Shown: positions 33,481 through 45,154, counted from the stretch's first letter. The stretch is DNA of 64,000 nucleotides from Phymatolithon calcareum (GCA_977006965.1 OZ345381.1:1984001-2048000); one strand, 5' to 3'. Notes: generated by a model not told the origin, from the sequence alone. Program-made: numbers and translations.

Positions 33481-34010
33481 GCTGTTGACGACCGCCAGAG
33501 CCTGCTCGGCTGGATTCCTGGAGTTTGGGCGGATTCGCTATGACTATAAGCGTACTGAAGACTGAGGTTACTGTACTCTGTCCAGTACTTGTCATAAGTC
33601 TGATTCTTACGGTATACCTTCTGCATCAAGTCCTGCCAAGCTTTGGCAGTCTGTAGGAATGACGACTCCCGGTCTACCGAGTCGACAATATCCAGGATGT
33701 AATCAACCACCCGCATAAACTCCTCTCGCGTCATGTCCTTGTGGAGCATTGCCGGTATGTGACCCATCCTTAAACCTGCGTTTCCGCGAATGTTGGTGAG
33801 AATGGCTAGCACTTGCTGACCTCTTGTCAACTTCTTGCTGGAGCCTTCGTCGGACAGATCCTGGAACGCGATCCAGTCGAACACAAGCCACCTGTATATC
33901 CGCGGGTTTGTGTTGTCGTAAAACGCGGGGACTTCCCCGGCCCGCACTGACCCTACACGGTCCGACGTTTCCTTCTTCGCCACATGGCGACTTCGGGCTC
34001 CTGGGCCCAT
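33438..34010 (-). CDS. Copia Gag (N-terminal part)
   Basis: A 190-codon frame beginning MGPGARSRHVAKKE, with helical capsid-like content (RGQQVLAILTNIRG, MTREEFMRVVDYILDI, AKAWQDLMQKVYRKN). The last 25 or so codons (from about 33,515) look out of frame, since protein-like sequence continues in the pol frame. The start codon lies only 3 nt inside the 5' LTR junction and within the primer-binding site. Confidence 0.8.
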   Translation of the reverse strand: MGPGARSRHVAKKETSDRVGSVRAGEVPAFYDNTNPRIYRWLVFDWIAFQDLSDEGSSKKLTRGQQVLAILTNIRGNAGLRMGHIPAMLHKDMTREEFMRVVDYILDIVDSVDRESSFLQTAKAWQDLMQKVYRKNQTYDKYWTEYSNLSLQYAYSHSESAQTPGIQPSRLWRSSTAGRGQSQITQQLLL

Positions 34011-34013
34011 AAC
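34001..34013 (-). promoter_or_regulatory. Primer-binding site for half initiator tRNA-Met
   Basis: The plus strand reads CTGGGCCCATAAC, the anticodon arm of eukaryotic initiator tRNA-Met (CAU anticodon underlying CAT); the minus strand of the element is its exact complement and directly abuts the LTR. This is the half-tRNA priming known from Drosophila copia and yeast Ty5 (hemiviruses). The complement of the anticodon supplies the gag ATG. Confidence 0.8.
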
Positions 34014-34751
34014 TGTTAAATATACGTGGAGACACGGAGACTCTGCGTCTCAAGGCCCTGCAGTCGTACTGCACGCCGCAACAGCACCGTTTTGTCGCAG
34101 ACGCGCGCCACAGCGACCCGGAAGTGTACCACGTACGTTTGCTACCCAACTCTGGGTTGCTTCTTTGTCCAACTTTGGACTCGACCGTGAGGGACACAGT
34201 TCAACCAGATATGAGTAAAGAATATGTCGTGTTTTCTTCCTTCCCGCGCGACCTCGCGCCCTCCCTCCTCTCCCCTCTTTGAGATCCACTACTCTTCCCC
34301 CTTTTATATTCCCCAAATCTAATTGTAATCTCCCAACTCGTTTCTGGTAACTGCGTGTCGACCTCGACTGCCGCGTATATTACCAACAACCAGTAATATG
34401 CTTTGTAATAGTTTGAATACGAGTCTTGTCCCCACAATGCGTGTGCCTCTCAGCAGTGTGTGGCCCCTCCACACGGGTCTGTGGCCCTTCCACATGGGGT
34501 TTGTGGCCCTTCTTCAGGGATCCTCCACAGCGGTCTGTGGCCCCGGCACACGGGTCTGTGGCCCCTCCACATGGGGTTTGTGGCCCTTCTTCAGGGATCC
34601 TCCACAGCGGTCTGTGACCCCGACACACGGGTCTGTGGCCCCTCCACAGAGATCATCTTTCGACTTACTTTCAATACACTATCCAAGCAACCATGCTATA
34701 CAGGAAAACAATCAAACAAGACAAACAAACAAATACGACGAGAATTTCACA
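34014..34751 (-). repeat. 5' LTR
   Basis: 738 bp. It differs from the 3' LTR at four visible positions (all transversions), with the same internal 77-bp tandem repeat (about 34,470-34,650). The 5-bp duplication CTGAT follows at 34,752. Confidence 0.95.
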
Positions 34752-34756
34752 CTGAT

Positions 34757-36841
34757 AATCAACTGGCTTTTCTGAGCAAGATGGACAAATTCTACTTCAG
34801 GAAGCTCTTTTATCAATTAAAAGAGAGAGTAAAGGGTTTGATTAGCTGCGGTGCGAAGATGGTGATGATTCTCGCTGTGACGAAACCAGTACATCAACTG
34901 GATTATCTAAGACCCCTAACGCTAGCTTGGCCCGATGACTAAGGATCATTTCATGAGTGCAAATCGCCCCGAACACTAGGCCACATTGCTCAAGATTTTT
35001 TCTCCGACAAGTTCGCAATAACGTTTGCCTGCGCTGGCTCGCGAGAACTCTCTACTACGGAAGGTCAATTTTCATTATATTCCTCACCTTTCTGAAGCTA
35101 TTTCACTTTCCCTTGACAAGCATGACCACTTTAATACCATGTACTTGACGAACCAAGCAGACAACGAAATTCTTCGTGCTCTCTGCTCAATAGTATACTT
35201 TTGCATAGCACGTGAAGAATCCGAGTCCCTAAAGCACAAATATCCTTGCCTCGAGTTTTTTCCACGAGCCAGTATTGTCATAAAATCACACTCGCCATAT
35301 CAAATTCCCGCATTTGTCTAATTATCCAATGGATGCTGCGAAGAGGATTATGGATCAGTCAACGTCTTGGAATATATCCCTCTTGGACCAAGAGCCCGTA
35401 CGAGACATTGCTGATTAGCAACCACAACCTAAATGTGGAACAATCGCAGTTGCTTCAAGTGGAATCGTCTAATGACGAGCGACAGGCACAGAGCATGTTT
35501 GCTTTGAAATAGAAACACTGCTTGCTAGCGTTATAGGGGGATAAAGCACGCATTATTATAACCACAAACTTGGGTTGTTTATACCATGCGAGGATGTGTT
35601 GAGGATAGAAGCTGAGCTTATCGTGGGAGAAGCGATTCTTGATACCATCTTGCCCTGCCTTCCATGGGTCAGTCGTAAAAAGGAGGTTTTCGCTGTTCAA
35701 TAGTTCAATTTTCTAGCACTAAGGCCCCCGTAGAAGCATTACGAATTGCTGTATATGATGCGGCAAACATGTGCCCTAGCTCGCTGTATGTGTTCAGGAA
35801 GGTCTTAAAGATTGATGGGATCTGATTTCTTGTGCGACAAAGAATGCTGAATTGCAGGATGCTGCTATTGCCTTCTTGGACGCACTTAGCAACCAAGGCT
35901 GCCGCACTGGGTCACTCATATGACCGCTGATTTGTGGGACCGTTGCAGTGATAAACTGCCGTTCTTGAATTTAAATAGTGTCACTTCTCGGTGGCAACTT
36001 TCCCGTCCATGCTATAGCACACCCGAATTCGGTGCATGTGCTTTACCGGCTTCATGAGACTTTCCCAAGTCCTAGGTCCTCCATTGCACTTCTTAAGCCG
36101 CAATCTAGTTCATAAAGAGTTAGAATTCATCAATCACAGTTCTCTCACCAAAGACCCTGCAACATGCAAAAAGCATAATGGAATATAGTTGACACTAACT
36201 CATGCATTTTTGATGCCTCCAATATGCGTGTACACAGCAACTGCAAATTAATACCGGCTGCACACAATCACTGCGAAGAGGAATGCCTATAAATTGGACA
36301 ATATTAAACCCTACCGAATTAGATCACACAACACCTCTTACAAATCCGATATAGGTGTATTAGTTCAGACTGAACTAATGCTCATTTGTCCAAGTACATA
36401 TTAGAATCTGGCGAAACCAGCAAAAACGCAGCGATCGGCTCGTGATGGAGAGGTCTACCGACTTTTGGCCCCAAGCTATATCGGTCGTTGCATTCGTGGC
36501 AGCCGGAATGAGTACAATCGTCGCATCGCAGCTGACAAAACGCTTCCCCCTCTCTTTTCATGCGTCAACGTTGCAATAGAAATACAACGTGGTTCCTCTC
36601 GTGTTCTACCTAGCCCTATTCGTTTTCCTGCTCGTGTACGCAATGTTTTCGGTAAGAACCAGAAGCTTAAGTGGGACGCTCGTATTCATGACCGCACCCT
36701 CTGTTCCTGTACATGGCTTTCTGTGGGCGCTAGTTCCTAAAGATAGGGAAATACTGGACGTAATATTCGGGGCCTGAGAAATGACGTCCGAATAAAATAA
36801 TTCGAGATTGGGAAAACTTGGAATAGATTATTCACGTGATG
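34757..36841. other. Old, unidentified coding relics; no intact gene
   Basis: Protein-like fragments occur on the plus strand (34,757-35,010; 35,025-35,321) and on the minus strand (35,455-35,896, including PWKAGQDGIKNRFSHDKLSF and FKTFLNTYSELGHMF), broken by stops. I cannot assign them. A 21-bp palindrome, ATTAGTTCAG-A-complement, lies at 36,359-36,379. Confidence 0.4.
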
Positions 36842-38811
36842 CTAGTGTCTATGTGCCGGGATTTTTTCCTCAATTGAGGACTGAAAATGATTTAAGTTTT
36901 GGAAACGAAAGCTAGGCACTATCAGGCTCGTTAAAAGCGTGAAGCTCAAGGAAGTCTTCAACGTGCTTAGCGAAACAGTTACTGCCAGTAGAAGCGCCAC
37001 AAATATATAGTGTGGCATTTTCACGCCTATTAGAATATGAGCACAAGAGGGTCTTCGTCTTGAATTTCCCAACTAGCAGTTGTTTTGAACAGCACAAGTA
37101 GTCACTATGATATCCTGAGTCCTCCTTTTCTTTTTCTTGGGAGCTAAGAGGGTTCTAACACCGCTCGCGAATGCAAATATACGTTCTTTAGCGACGAAAG
37201 GTCGACGATTAATGCGCGTGGCTAATGTGTTACCGATGAGTTGCACGAACATCACTTGACAATACATTCGCTGCTTCATGTGCTGCTGACCCTTTGCACG
37301 GGCACCTGAGAATAAAAGTCATCTAACAATCACGCAAATTGCCAGAAGAGTTGATGACTTCTATGAACTATAGTCGCACTTGTTGAAGGTGCAGGATTAT
37401 CGCACTTCTTCCACTCGCCGAGTGCTGTATCTCTCAACCGTTCTCCGGTTAGTGACCTCGGTTCCCATACCAACGGGATATGGACTCACGGAAGCATCTC
37501 AGGTCCGACGGAGGAACAGTGCGCTTTCTGGGGTCAGATATGGCATCGACAGAATCTTGACCGAGCGACCAGCGGTGCTGCGCAGACTACATGCTCCACT
37601 TGGTTGCGCAGTGAATGATATTCACTGGAAGTGTTCGGCGAGCGGCATACCAGTCTTTGAAGAAGAAGGAGAGTTGAGATACTTAATTGGCCTTGTTGCC
37701 CTCCAATAATTGCTCTCGGCGCTGAGCTCAACTCTTGTCATGAGGATAATTATTCCGAAAAACTCAATCATCTCTGTCAATGTAGTCTCTTGTTGTCCAA
37801 TTATTCTCAGCTTAGCGAACGCCAGAGCAGAAAAATTTCCCATGTGAACTTGGGGAAAAATCTTTATGACGCAATCTTACTCTGTATGAATACCAATACC
37901 ATCATTTTCTGATAAGATGTCTCTGGTAAGAGCGCAAAGTCTTCAGAACTGAGAGGAAACTTAGACCCGATTCGGTCCTGAAGCTTGGCGCTCGTACCAT
38001 GGTTCCCCAAAAGCGACAGTATTCGGCTCGCGGTCAGGCACGACGACATCAGGTTCGTTTTGTGATGGTTGGTCCCAAGAGCCCTTCAAGACATAGGAGA
38101 GAGAGCCCGGAAAAGGGTGTTTAGAGATGATAAAGGTTTTATGGATGCTTTTTTGTCTATTTGATGAGCTTCTGATTGTGACTGTGGATGATAAGCTGGC
38201 GCTTCGCGATGAAGATGGGCGAGGATGAGTACTGTAAGCAGTCCTGGGTGGTACTGCGCTTTGCCGGTGTTGGCTCGGTTCAAGGCTGGTGAGCTTCTGC
38301 AATGCCATCTTCAGTGTCCCCTATCTTGACGTTGAACAGGTTGACTGTCTTAAAATTAGTCTTCTTCGGCGAACGCCAAACTATGACACATTTTACGCAA
38401 ATTGATATGCTCGCGCGACCATTCAGTTTTCCTCCAGTACCTCCTGAACGATACCACACACCCTTTTTTACTTGGAAAAGGCTCCATATTGTCTGGAGCA
38501 TTCTACGAGACCTGTCACCGATGCTTCCTTTGTGTGTATGGATGTACCGACCACGAGGGGCCGGACTTTTTCTCGTGGCATGGCAGGTCTGGTACTTCTG
38601 GGTGACCATTATATTTTCGTTGCTAGCGCCGAACGAAGAGATTTTAAAGTAGTAGTTGCGGTACTCCTCACCCACTACACAAGTTCGGCTTTTCAGTAAT
38701 GGCGCAGATGATCCGTTCTGCGTTCGATTTACTAACTTTTCCGAGCTTTTGAATCCGTCCTCATTTGAGGACTGGGTCCTCAATTGAGGACGTTCGGCAC
38801 ATAGACACTAG
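36842..38811. mobile_element. Segment bounded by inverted repeats, possible DNA transposon
   Basis: CTAGTGTCTATGTGCCG at 36,842-36,858 is exactly inverted at 38,795-38,811. In both ends it is followed inwards by the 15-mer TCCTCAATTGAGGAC, itself palindromic (36,867-36,881; 38,777-38,791), and at the right also by the near-copy GTCCTCATTTGAGGAC. No clear target duplication is seen. The interior has only unassigned short frames (for example 167 codons on the minus strand, 38,280-38,783). Confidence 0.55.
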
Positions 38812-38939
38812 GAGGGAGAATAAATCTGAATTATTCGAAAAAAATTCAACTCGTCAATCTACTTTTACATGAGTCTGTTAATTTCCTCAATTCGCCATAA
38901 CTCGTAATTCAGATTCAAGAACACTTGTTGTTCCAAATT

Positions 38940-39122
38940 AGAACCCCGAAGAAGCCCACATGGACCTCTACCGAAGAGAATGAAGTGGCGCGAGCCATTG
39001 ACGTGATACTATGCAATTCTGAATAAGGTAACTGACAAAGCTCGATGCTAGTATAATGCGATTAGAAAGGTGCCGACTTTCCTCAAGTTGGGGCACATGA
39101 TACCTTCTCAATAAATCCTCTA
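38940..39122 (+). repeat. Dispersed gene-end repeat, copy B
   Basis: Inverted relative to copy A in the MULE. The plus strand reads PKKPTWTSTEENEVARAIDVIL then CNSE and TAA, followed by a 3' region with AATAAA at about 39,110. The peptide is conserved between the copies, which points to a protein-coding element end instead of plain repeat DNA. Confidence 0.7.
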
Positions 39123-39277
39123 AAATACGATTCATCAAGGAGTGCAATGTCACCCTACAGCTGTACGCAAGTGGTTCGTTGTCAACTTTAAGGACCTACA
39201 TCCCCATCTTAGATTTTCACTTTTATTTTTTATGAGCCTGGGAATCCGAGAAGCTCATTGGGCAGTTTCTGTTATGG

Positions 39278-40635
39278 CAGTACATAATTGGCTAAGCAAA
39301 AAAAAGCCCTCGCGCCATGTCAACTTTTTCCAGAAATTCTCAGCAGGACAGCTCCTTAAACGCGCAGTTTAAGACCACTTCCTGATCCGTTCTTCGCATT
39401 TCGAAAACTCTTTTAGAAAGCCAAGAATGTAGGTTATCCAAAAATCAAAAAAAATAAAAGAAAGGGGATGAAATAAGGAGTGTAGAGCACTTTTCGTAAT
39501 TCTGATCTTGAAAAAGAATCGCCTGCAAAGATAGACAATTATCTCGAAAAGGACTTTATGAATTTCTTATTGCCTCGGTCAAAAAGCTTCGAATGGTTGT
39601 ACACTAACACAGGAATACTGCAAATTTGGTAAAATCGAACGTCTAGGTGGCAAAAAAGTTCGCGCCGCGAGACCAAAAGATTTTTAAAATCGGCAAAGGA
39701 ACAGGTGAAAAATATAGTAAAATTCACGTTGCGCCCCGACGAGAAGCTGAAACTGTTCGAAGGTAACACAGTAAGCATTTTTCTGTAATGAATGATTACA
39801 GCCAAGCATTGGAAACTTTTGCTGACTTCATATTTGAAAATATTTCACTTGTTTCTACACATTTTCGTGAAACTGGATACAGTCCCGCCGGTGCAAACGA
39901 CATAGTTAAAATATTCATCCGGTTTATGAGCTTTGTTTCGGCCAGTGAGAGCGCTCAACAAAGCTCAGAAACCGGATGAATATTTTAATTATGTCGTTTG
40001 CACCGACGGGACTGTATCTAGTTTCACGAAAATATGTAGAAACAAGTGAAATATTTTCAAATATGAAGTCAGCAAAAGTTTCCAATGCTTGGCTGTAATC
40101 ATTCATTACAGCAAAATGCTTACTGGGTTTCTTTCGAACAGTTTCAGCTTCTCGTTGGGGCGCAACCTGAATTTTACTATATTTTTCGCCCGTTCCTTTG
40201 CCGATTTAAAAAAACTTTTGGTCTCGCGGCGCGAACGTTTTTGCCACCTAGACCTTGGACTTTACCAAATTCGCCGTATTCATGTGGTAGTCTACAACCA
40301 TTCGAAACTTTTGACCTAGGCAATAGGAAATTCATAAAGTCCTTTTCGAGATAATTGTCCGTGTTTTTAGGCGATTCTTTTTCAAGATCAGAATTACGAA
40401 ACGTGCTCTACACAACATACTTCATCTCTTTTTTTGATTTTTTTGATTTTTTACAGCCTACTTTCTTGCCTTTCTTTAGGCGTTTTCGAAATGCGAAGAA
40501 CGGATCAGGAAGTGGTCTTAAACTGCGCGTTTAAAGAGCTGTTCCGATTTTAGAACGAACCCTCTGCAGAGAATTTCCAGAAAACGTTTCCACAGCGCGA
40601 GGGCAATTTTTTTCGCTTAGCCAATTACTGCACTG
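39278..40635. repeat. 1.36-kb imperfect palindrome
   Basis: Two arms of about 670 bp meet head to head at about 39,945-39,960. Identity is above 95% near the centre and about 85-90% towards the ends (by eye), where TTGGCTAAGC and GCTTAGCCAA mark the limits. The central loop is about 20 nt. Each arm has an outward-reading frame starting MAVIIHY about 150 bp from the centre (39,539-39,805 - and 40,089-40,319 +). A transcript would fold into long double-stranded RNA. No target duplication was recognised. Confidence 0.85.
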
Positions 40636-40639
40636 GAGA

Positions 40640-42230
40640 AGTCTCGCAGATGTTTTCGGAAACACAGGCATATTGTCATACCGGTTCAAACTGTCGTACT
40701 GTAATAGTCTCGGGTATATATTTCAGAAGATTTGAAGGACTTAATACTGGAGTTTGGGCGTATGAACAGTCCACTCAAACTTCGTAGTGCTGCAGTGCTT
40801 TGAACGTGTCTCAAGTATACCTCTTTGCAGTACGGACTGTGTCATAATGTTGTAGGCAACCACTTAATACTGAGGTTTTTTCCTTTGAATTGCGGTCGAA
40901 CTGGAGCTCGTCCTAGGATTTCAGGTCTCGGAAATTCTCCTTTGAACGTCGGGTTACGCATGTTTGAACGGGTTCGTTAGAGGGTCAAATTGTGGAACGA
41001 GAAGCCATGGTAGTGCGCGAAAATGCATAATAACTGTCATTTAATTGAAGTCTCGGGCATATTTTTACGCAGTTCAGGAACCCAAATGACGCAATTTGGA
41101 CTTCGGGTCAAGAGGGTACGAGCACTGGGTGTATCGAAGTAATGTCCATATGGGAATTCAGATCAGTCTTTACGAATACAAGGATGTACGAGATCTCGTC
41201 ATTTACATTTTTAATTCCTTATTGTCAGAAGGAATCAAACTTGGATTTCCGTCAATTGTCCTCTATCTGTACAAAAACTAATGTATCTACAATCGAAACT
41301 TGAGTTTGTACACCGGAAGGTTCCAGAAATCTGCATGCGCATGACTGCACAGGGCGAAAAGTTAACCTGTACAAATTTTGTGCTATGTGTGGAGTCCCAC
41401 CTGGTAGTAGGGAGATGGAACGAAAGTGGTGTCAGAAATTTCTGAGATGGTTTTGGAATATGCTTCTGAATACTCTGGAGGTGAAAGTCAACTTACGAAA
41501 CACGCCTGAGGGAGAGAGATACATACAGAGGACGTGTTGGAGAAGAAAACATTATCGCGATGGGCAGCGGGCATTTGGAAAACGTACGTTTTTGAGGGGA
41601 GTGCAGGCCATGTTGCTTTCTTCTCGGGTTGCTTTAACTGGGACAAGAGATACCGTTATGCGCGACTCAAGTCCTGAGGGACGGGAAGCGCGCTGAACTA
41701 TACCGCAAGAACAGGAAACAAGAGACAATTAGATTGGTGAGTGTCGGAATGAAAACAGGGAAGTTGATTTGGCAACATGAAGGGTGCACATGAACGTACC
41801 TATGATCTTGAACAACTGAAACGAGAAGGTGCTACTTCTCTGTAGGGATCGGTCGCCGCGGTCAATGATTAATTGCACTGCACCATTAAGAAAAGAAACA
41901 GATCGGCGAGGTTTTGAACTAAAACGTTAGCGAGAACGATCGGCCGGCAATGTCGAGATCGAGTGATAATCACGGTGTCACACGGGTTAGTGGGATTGCG
42001 CTGACGGGATCGGAAGCCCCAGTGCCCTATAACAAGGAAATTTTTTCAAGCCGCGCACAGCAAATGACGCGTTTTCAGAAACGTACTATGACGAGGATAA
42101 TTTGTGGTCAGATATCATGCATCGGAGGCCGTACTCGCCACCTCTGTGCCAGATCGCGCCTGCGTATACAGAGAGGCGCACTTTTCAGCTGTCTGCCTTT
42201 CTGGGTGGGTGCAAACGTTGCTAGGACGGC
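40640..42230. other. No supported gene
   Basis: One ATG-initiated frame of 103 codons at 41,385-41,696 (+), rich in Arg, has no recognisable family. Nothing else is seen. Confidence 0.45.
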
Positions 42231-42231
42231 G

Positions 42232-42716
42232 AAGTCGTCGCGACGACTTTGTCTGTACCGACGCGCGGATGCAAGTCGTCAATCGAGAACTTGATGACTT
42301 TATATAGGATATACAATATCCTATATGATACGTTCGAATGTACGTTTGAACGTATAGAACTCTCTACTATCATACGCTAGTGGCAGTCGTAATTACGCAA
42401 TTGCAAAATTATGCAATTGCGTAATTAATGACGAGCACGCCTCGCTCGAGGAGATCATATGATCTGACCTCATGAATTAATGCCAAAATTTTCGGTGTAA
42501 CGTACACATCTTGAATCAAACTTTGCTGAATTTAAAAGCTACATGAGCCTTTATTGGACACGTTCTGGGTCTTGATGATCTTACTGGAAACATTGCCGGC
42601 AATGTTTCAAGAAAGATCATCATTTTCTCAAACTTTGGACACGCTTGTCCCGTGACCGCTTGAAAGAAATTGAGGAGTCTCTCAGAGAACATACTTACAG
42701 TCATGTAAGTGACTGC
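42232..42716. repeat. Array of eight consecutive unrelated hairpins
   Basis: Successive palindromes: 42,232-42,249 (AAGTCGTCGCGACGACTT), 42,273-42,300, 42,302-42,326 (ATATAGGATAT/ACA), 42,328-42,355, 42,390-42,427 (16-bp perfect arms, 6-nt loop), 42,452-42,465, 42,574-42,621 (with the 22-bp perfect core 42,587-42,608) and 42,693-42,716 (two mutually exclusive stems). A ninth, bulged one lies at 42,859-42,887. The stems share no sequence with each other. They precede the transposon ORF at 43,153. Confidence 0.85.
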
Positions 42717-43152
42717 AGGAAACACAGACTGATCCGTTGGCCGTAACTGACAGGACTTGTAATTAGAGTCTACTGAGAAAGGCTTTGGTGACTAGATTTT
42801 GAGTAATTCTTTAGTGTGCAGGAAACGAGCAGACTATTACTGGTCGAGCTCGGAAATAAGCACGCAGGGGGAACAGCCCCCTGTGCTCTGGGTGCCTTCA
42901 AGACCTTTTTTCCCGCGCGCGGGACATTTCCCCATTTCAGAGCCGCACTAACGCCTTTCTCAGAGAAGGCTGCAAAAGAGATTCTACGGGCTTATTTTGA
43001 CAACCTATTCGCGTAGTCTACTGCGTTTCCGGAACTTACGCCTGCACTGCCAGTTGCAAGCTTAAACGCTGCCAGAGATACTCGGGGGAAACACTGCATC
43101 ACCGGTGTTACCTCTGTCGCCTTTACTGCTCGCTGGGCCCCGAACTCGCAGA

Positions 43153-45058
43153 ATGTCTGCTCGTGAGGCCATCTTCGGGGAAAGAGATGCGGAAGGCATC
43201 CGTCCCTGTGACAGCAACACCGACGGCGCATCTCCTCGTCAAGCTCACGGCAGTTTCTATGTTGCCCTGAGGAAAATTCGCCAGGACTTAATGCCCAAAA
43301 TTGAAACAATGGAAGGCAAAATCAGTGACGTCGTTGCCGCTCAAAGAGATTTGAACATCTCTGTGCCTTCTTTGTCGAATGATTTCAAGACGTTTATTGA
43401 TTCTATCAAGGATGTTGCGGAAGTTGAAGCGGATGGATCTCTCGGCGGGCGTTGCGGTGGTAGCCCGGTTCTTGGTAAGCGAATCCCGAAATTCACCTTG
43501 GCGAAGCTGAACGAGGTCGCTGGACCGACAAAGGCCGCCGAGCCACTTTTCCTGTACACCATCATGGTTACAGTCCTCAGCTTCGTGAATTCCATGCCGT
43601 CGCTTCGATTTTGGGTGAAGGATGATATGTGGGAACAAATAGACCAGGTTATGGGTGTGGTTACGGCGTCTTGCGGATTAGCGGCTTTTCTGTTTGCTCC
43701 AACAAGTAACGACAAGTCTCGTCTAAATTCGAGTCCCGGAAAGATATGTCAATTCATCCTCAGCAACGCGCTCCTTGACGTCATCTCCAAAGCGCGCTTT
43801 GAGGACTTCCGTCCTTTCAGCCGTGGAACGGTAAATCGTGTAAATCTGTCGTCAAGTGCAATGACATCTCCGACCCGGGGAGGTACTCCTTCTTCTGCAG
43901 ACTCTCGCACAGCAGGTCCCGACTGGCTTTTCAGGTATAGAACCATGGACGATGTCGAACGGGCGGTTGATGATTCGATGACTAAGTATGCCGGTGTTGC
44001 GGTTAGAGAGCCATCAGTTTCTTCCGCCACTGGAGAAGATACTTCCGAGTCCGCCGCGCGAGAGCCACAGAGAAAGACGACCAGACGCACAGAAGCGATG
44101 GATGCCGATCCAGAGAGATTTTTCCTGCATAACGTCGTGAGCCAGATCCGGAGCAAGTGGACGGAAATCTTGAACAACAACCGGGAAGCACCTCTTCCGG
44201 AGCTTTGTTTGTATTTTGGACAGAATCTCTTGCTCCGAGTCTGTGTCTGACGCTGAGAATAATGGCTACAAGATTACGATTCGTCCGATATCGCTGGCGG
44301 AGAACATTGAATCTGACGCCCCTAATCTAATGCGAACGATGTGGAAAATCAGGGACGACGATGTTACGGCGACTGCAGAAGGCGATACGATCAACGAGCA
44401 GATGCGAAATAATTTGGAGGACCGTTTCAAATGTCTAAAGGGAACCATCACTTACAAAGTCCGTGTCGTGCCAGATCTCGTTGTCGATATCGACGCCGAC
44501 GGCGGGGAACGCTCGTTTGTTCCTCAAGATCCTGTCCGTTCTGAAACTCGGAGGGAGCCGTTCAGTCTCATCTTCTTGGCGCAAGAAATTTTAATGGAGA
44601 TGTACAAAACGGAATCTGCTGAACGTGTACTTTCGGTGTCTCGCATGTCGCTAAAAGCTCTGGTCGTGCTGGCCTTTGCACTTCGCGGTCTCATTGTGCA
44701 CGTTATGGACAGCCGTCGTGAGGAGAAGATAGGGCTTTCGACAGTTGAGAAGGCTGCATTCGGTGTGCATGTATCTCTCGAAACGAAAGATAAGATGAAG
44801 TCGTCGGTGCTGTTTGACAAGCTGTCCGCGGACAAGAAGATGACAAGAACATTTTCAGAAATGTACGCGGAAAAGTTCCAAATTAAAGCGAGCGAATTGG
44901 CGATTACGTTTGGTGCGAGTTCCAGCAGAAGAACTGCGGCAGTGGGTATCGGAACTAATACTCAGGTCCTGCATCGCAACATCGTTCGTCGTGGTAATGA
45001 AACGCGGATGAGTGTTCCGTTTGTAATTCCTCTTGCTTTATTGTTTTCTGTATATTGA
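43153..45058 (+). pseudogene. Transposon-associated ORF, frameshifted, function unknown
   Basis: Two overlapping frames, ATG 43,153-44,250 and 44,216-45,058, together would give about 635 residues; a one-base shift between 44,216 and 44,250 separates them. The N-terminal third has a coiled-coil-like stretch (LMPKIETMEGKISDVVAAQRDL); the rest is mixed alpha/beta with a Ser/Thr/Arg-rich middle (PTRGGTPSSADSRT). No domain is recognised. It lies convergent with the Tnp2/KDZ-like transposase and is probably an accessory gene of the same element; that link is inference. Confidence 0.45.
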
Positions 45059-45154
45059 GAGTTATTGAATCCCGTATGATTTAAAAGTGCGCTTTGCGTC
45101 ATTGTTGATTCCAACTTCAGCGTTTGAAGAAAATCCTCTACAGATTACAGAATC

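Larger units (their letters stand above)
28454..34751 (-). mobile_element. Complete Ty1/copia LTR retrotransposon (half-tRNA primed)
   Basis: A 6,298-bp element bounded by two 738-bp LTRs that differ at only four positions by eye, flanked by the 5-bp duplication CTGAT (28,449-28,453 and 34,752-34,756). Coding runs on the minus strand in the order gag, protease, integrase, reverse transcriptase/RNase H, diagnostic of Ty1/copia. The primer site is complementary to the anticodon arm of initiator tRNA-Met (hemivirus-type priming), and a polypurine tract precedes the 3' LTR. Insertion was recent (LTR divergence about 0.5%), yet gag and pol are in different frames and pol has two TAG codons, so this copy is probably not autonomous. 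Confidence 0.95.

Noticed and set aside
33520-33530. Slippery heptamer CCCAAAC as a programmed gag-pol frameshift site
   Set aside because: Its codon phase belongs to the pol frame, not gag, so it cannot act as a standard -1 site.
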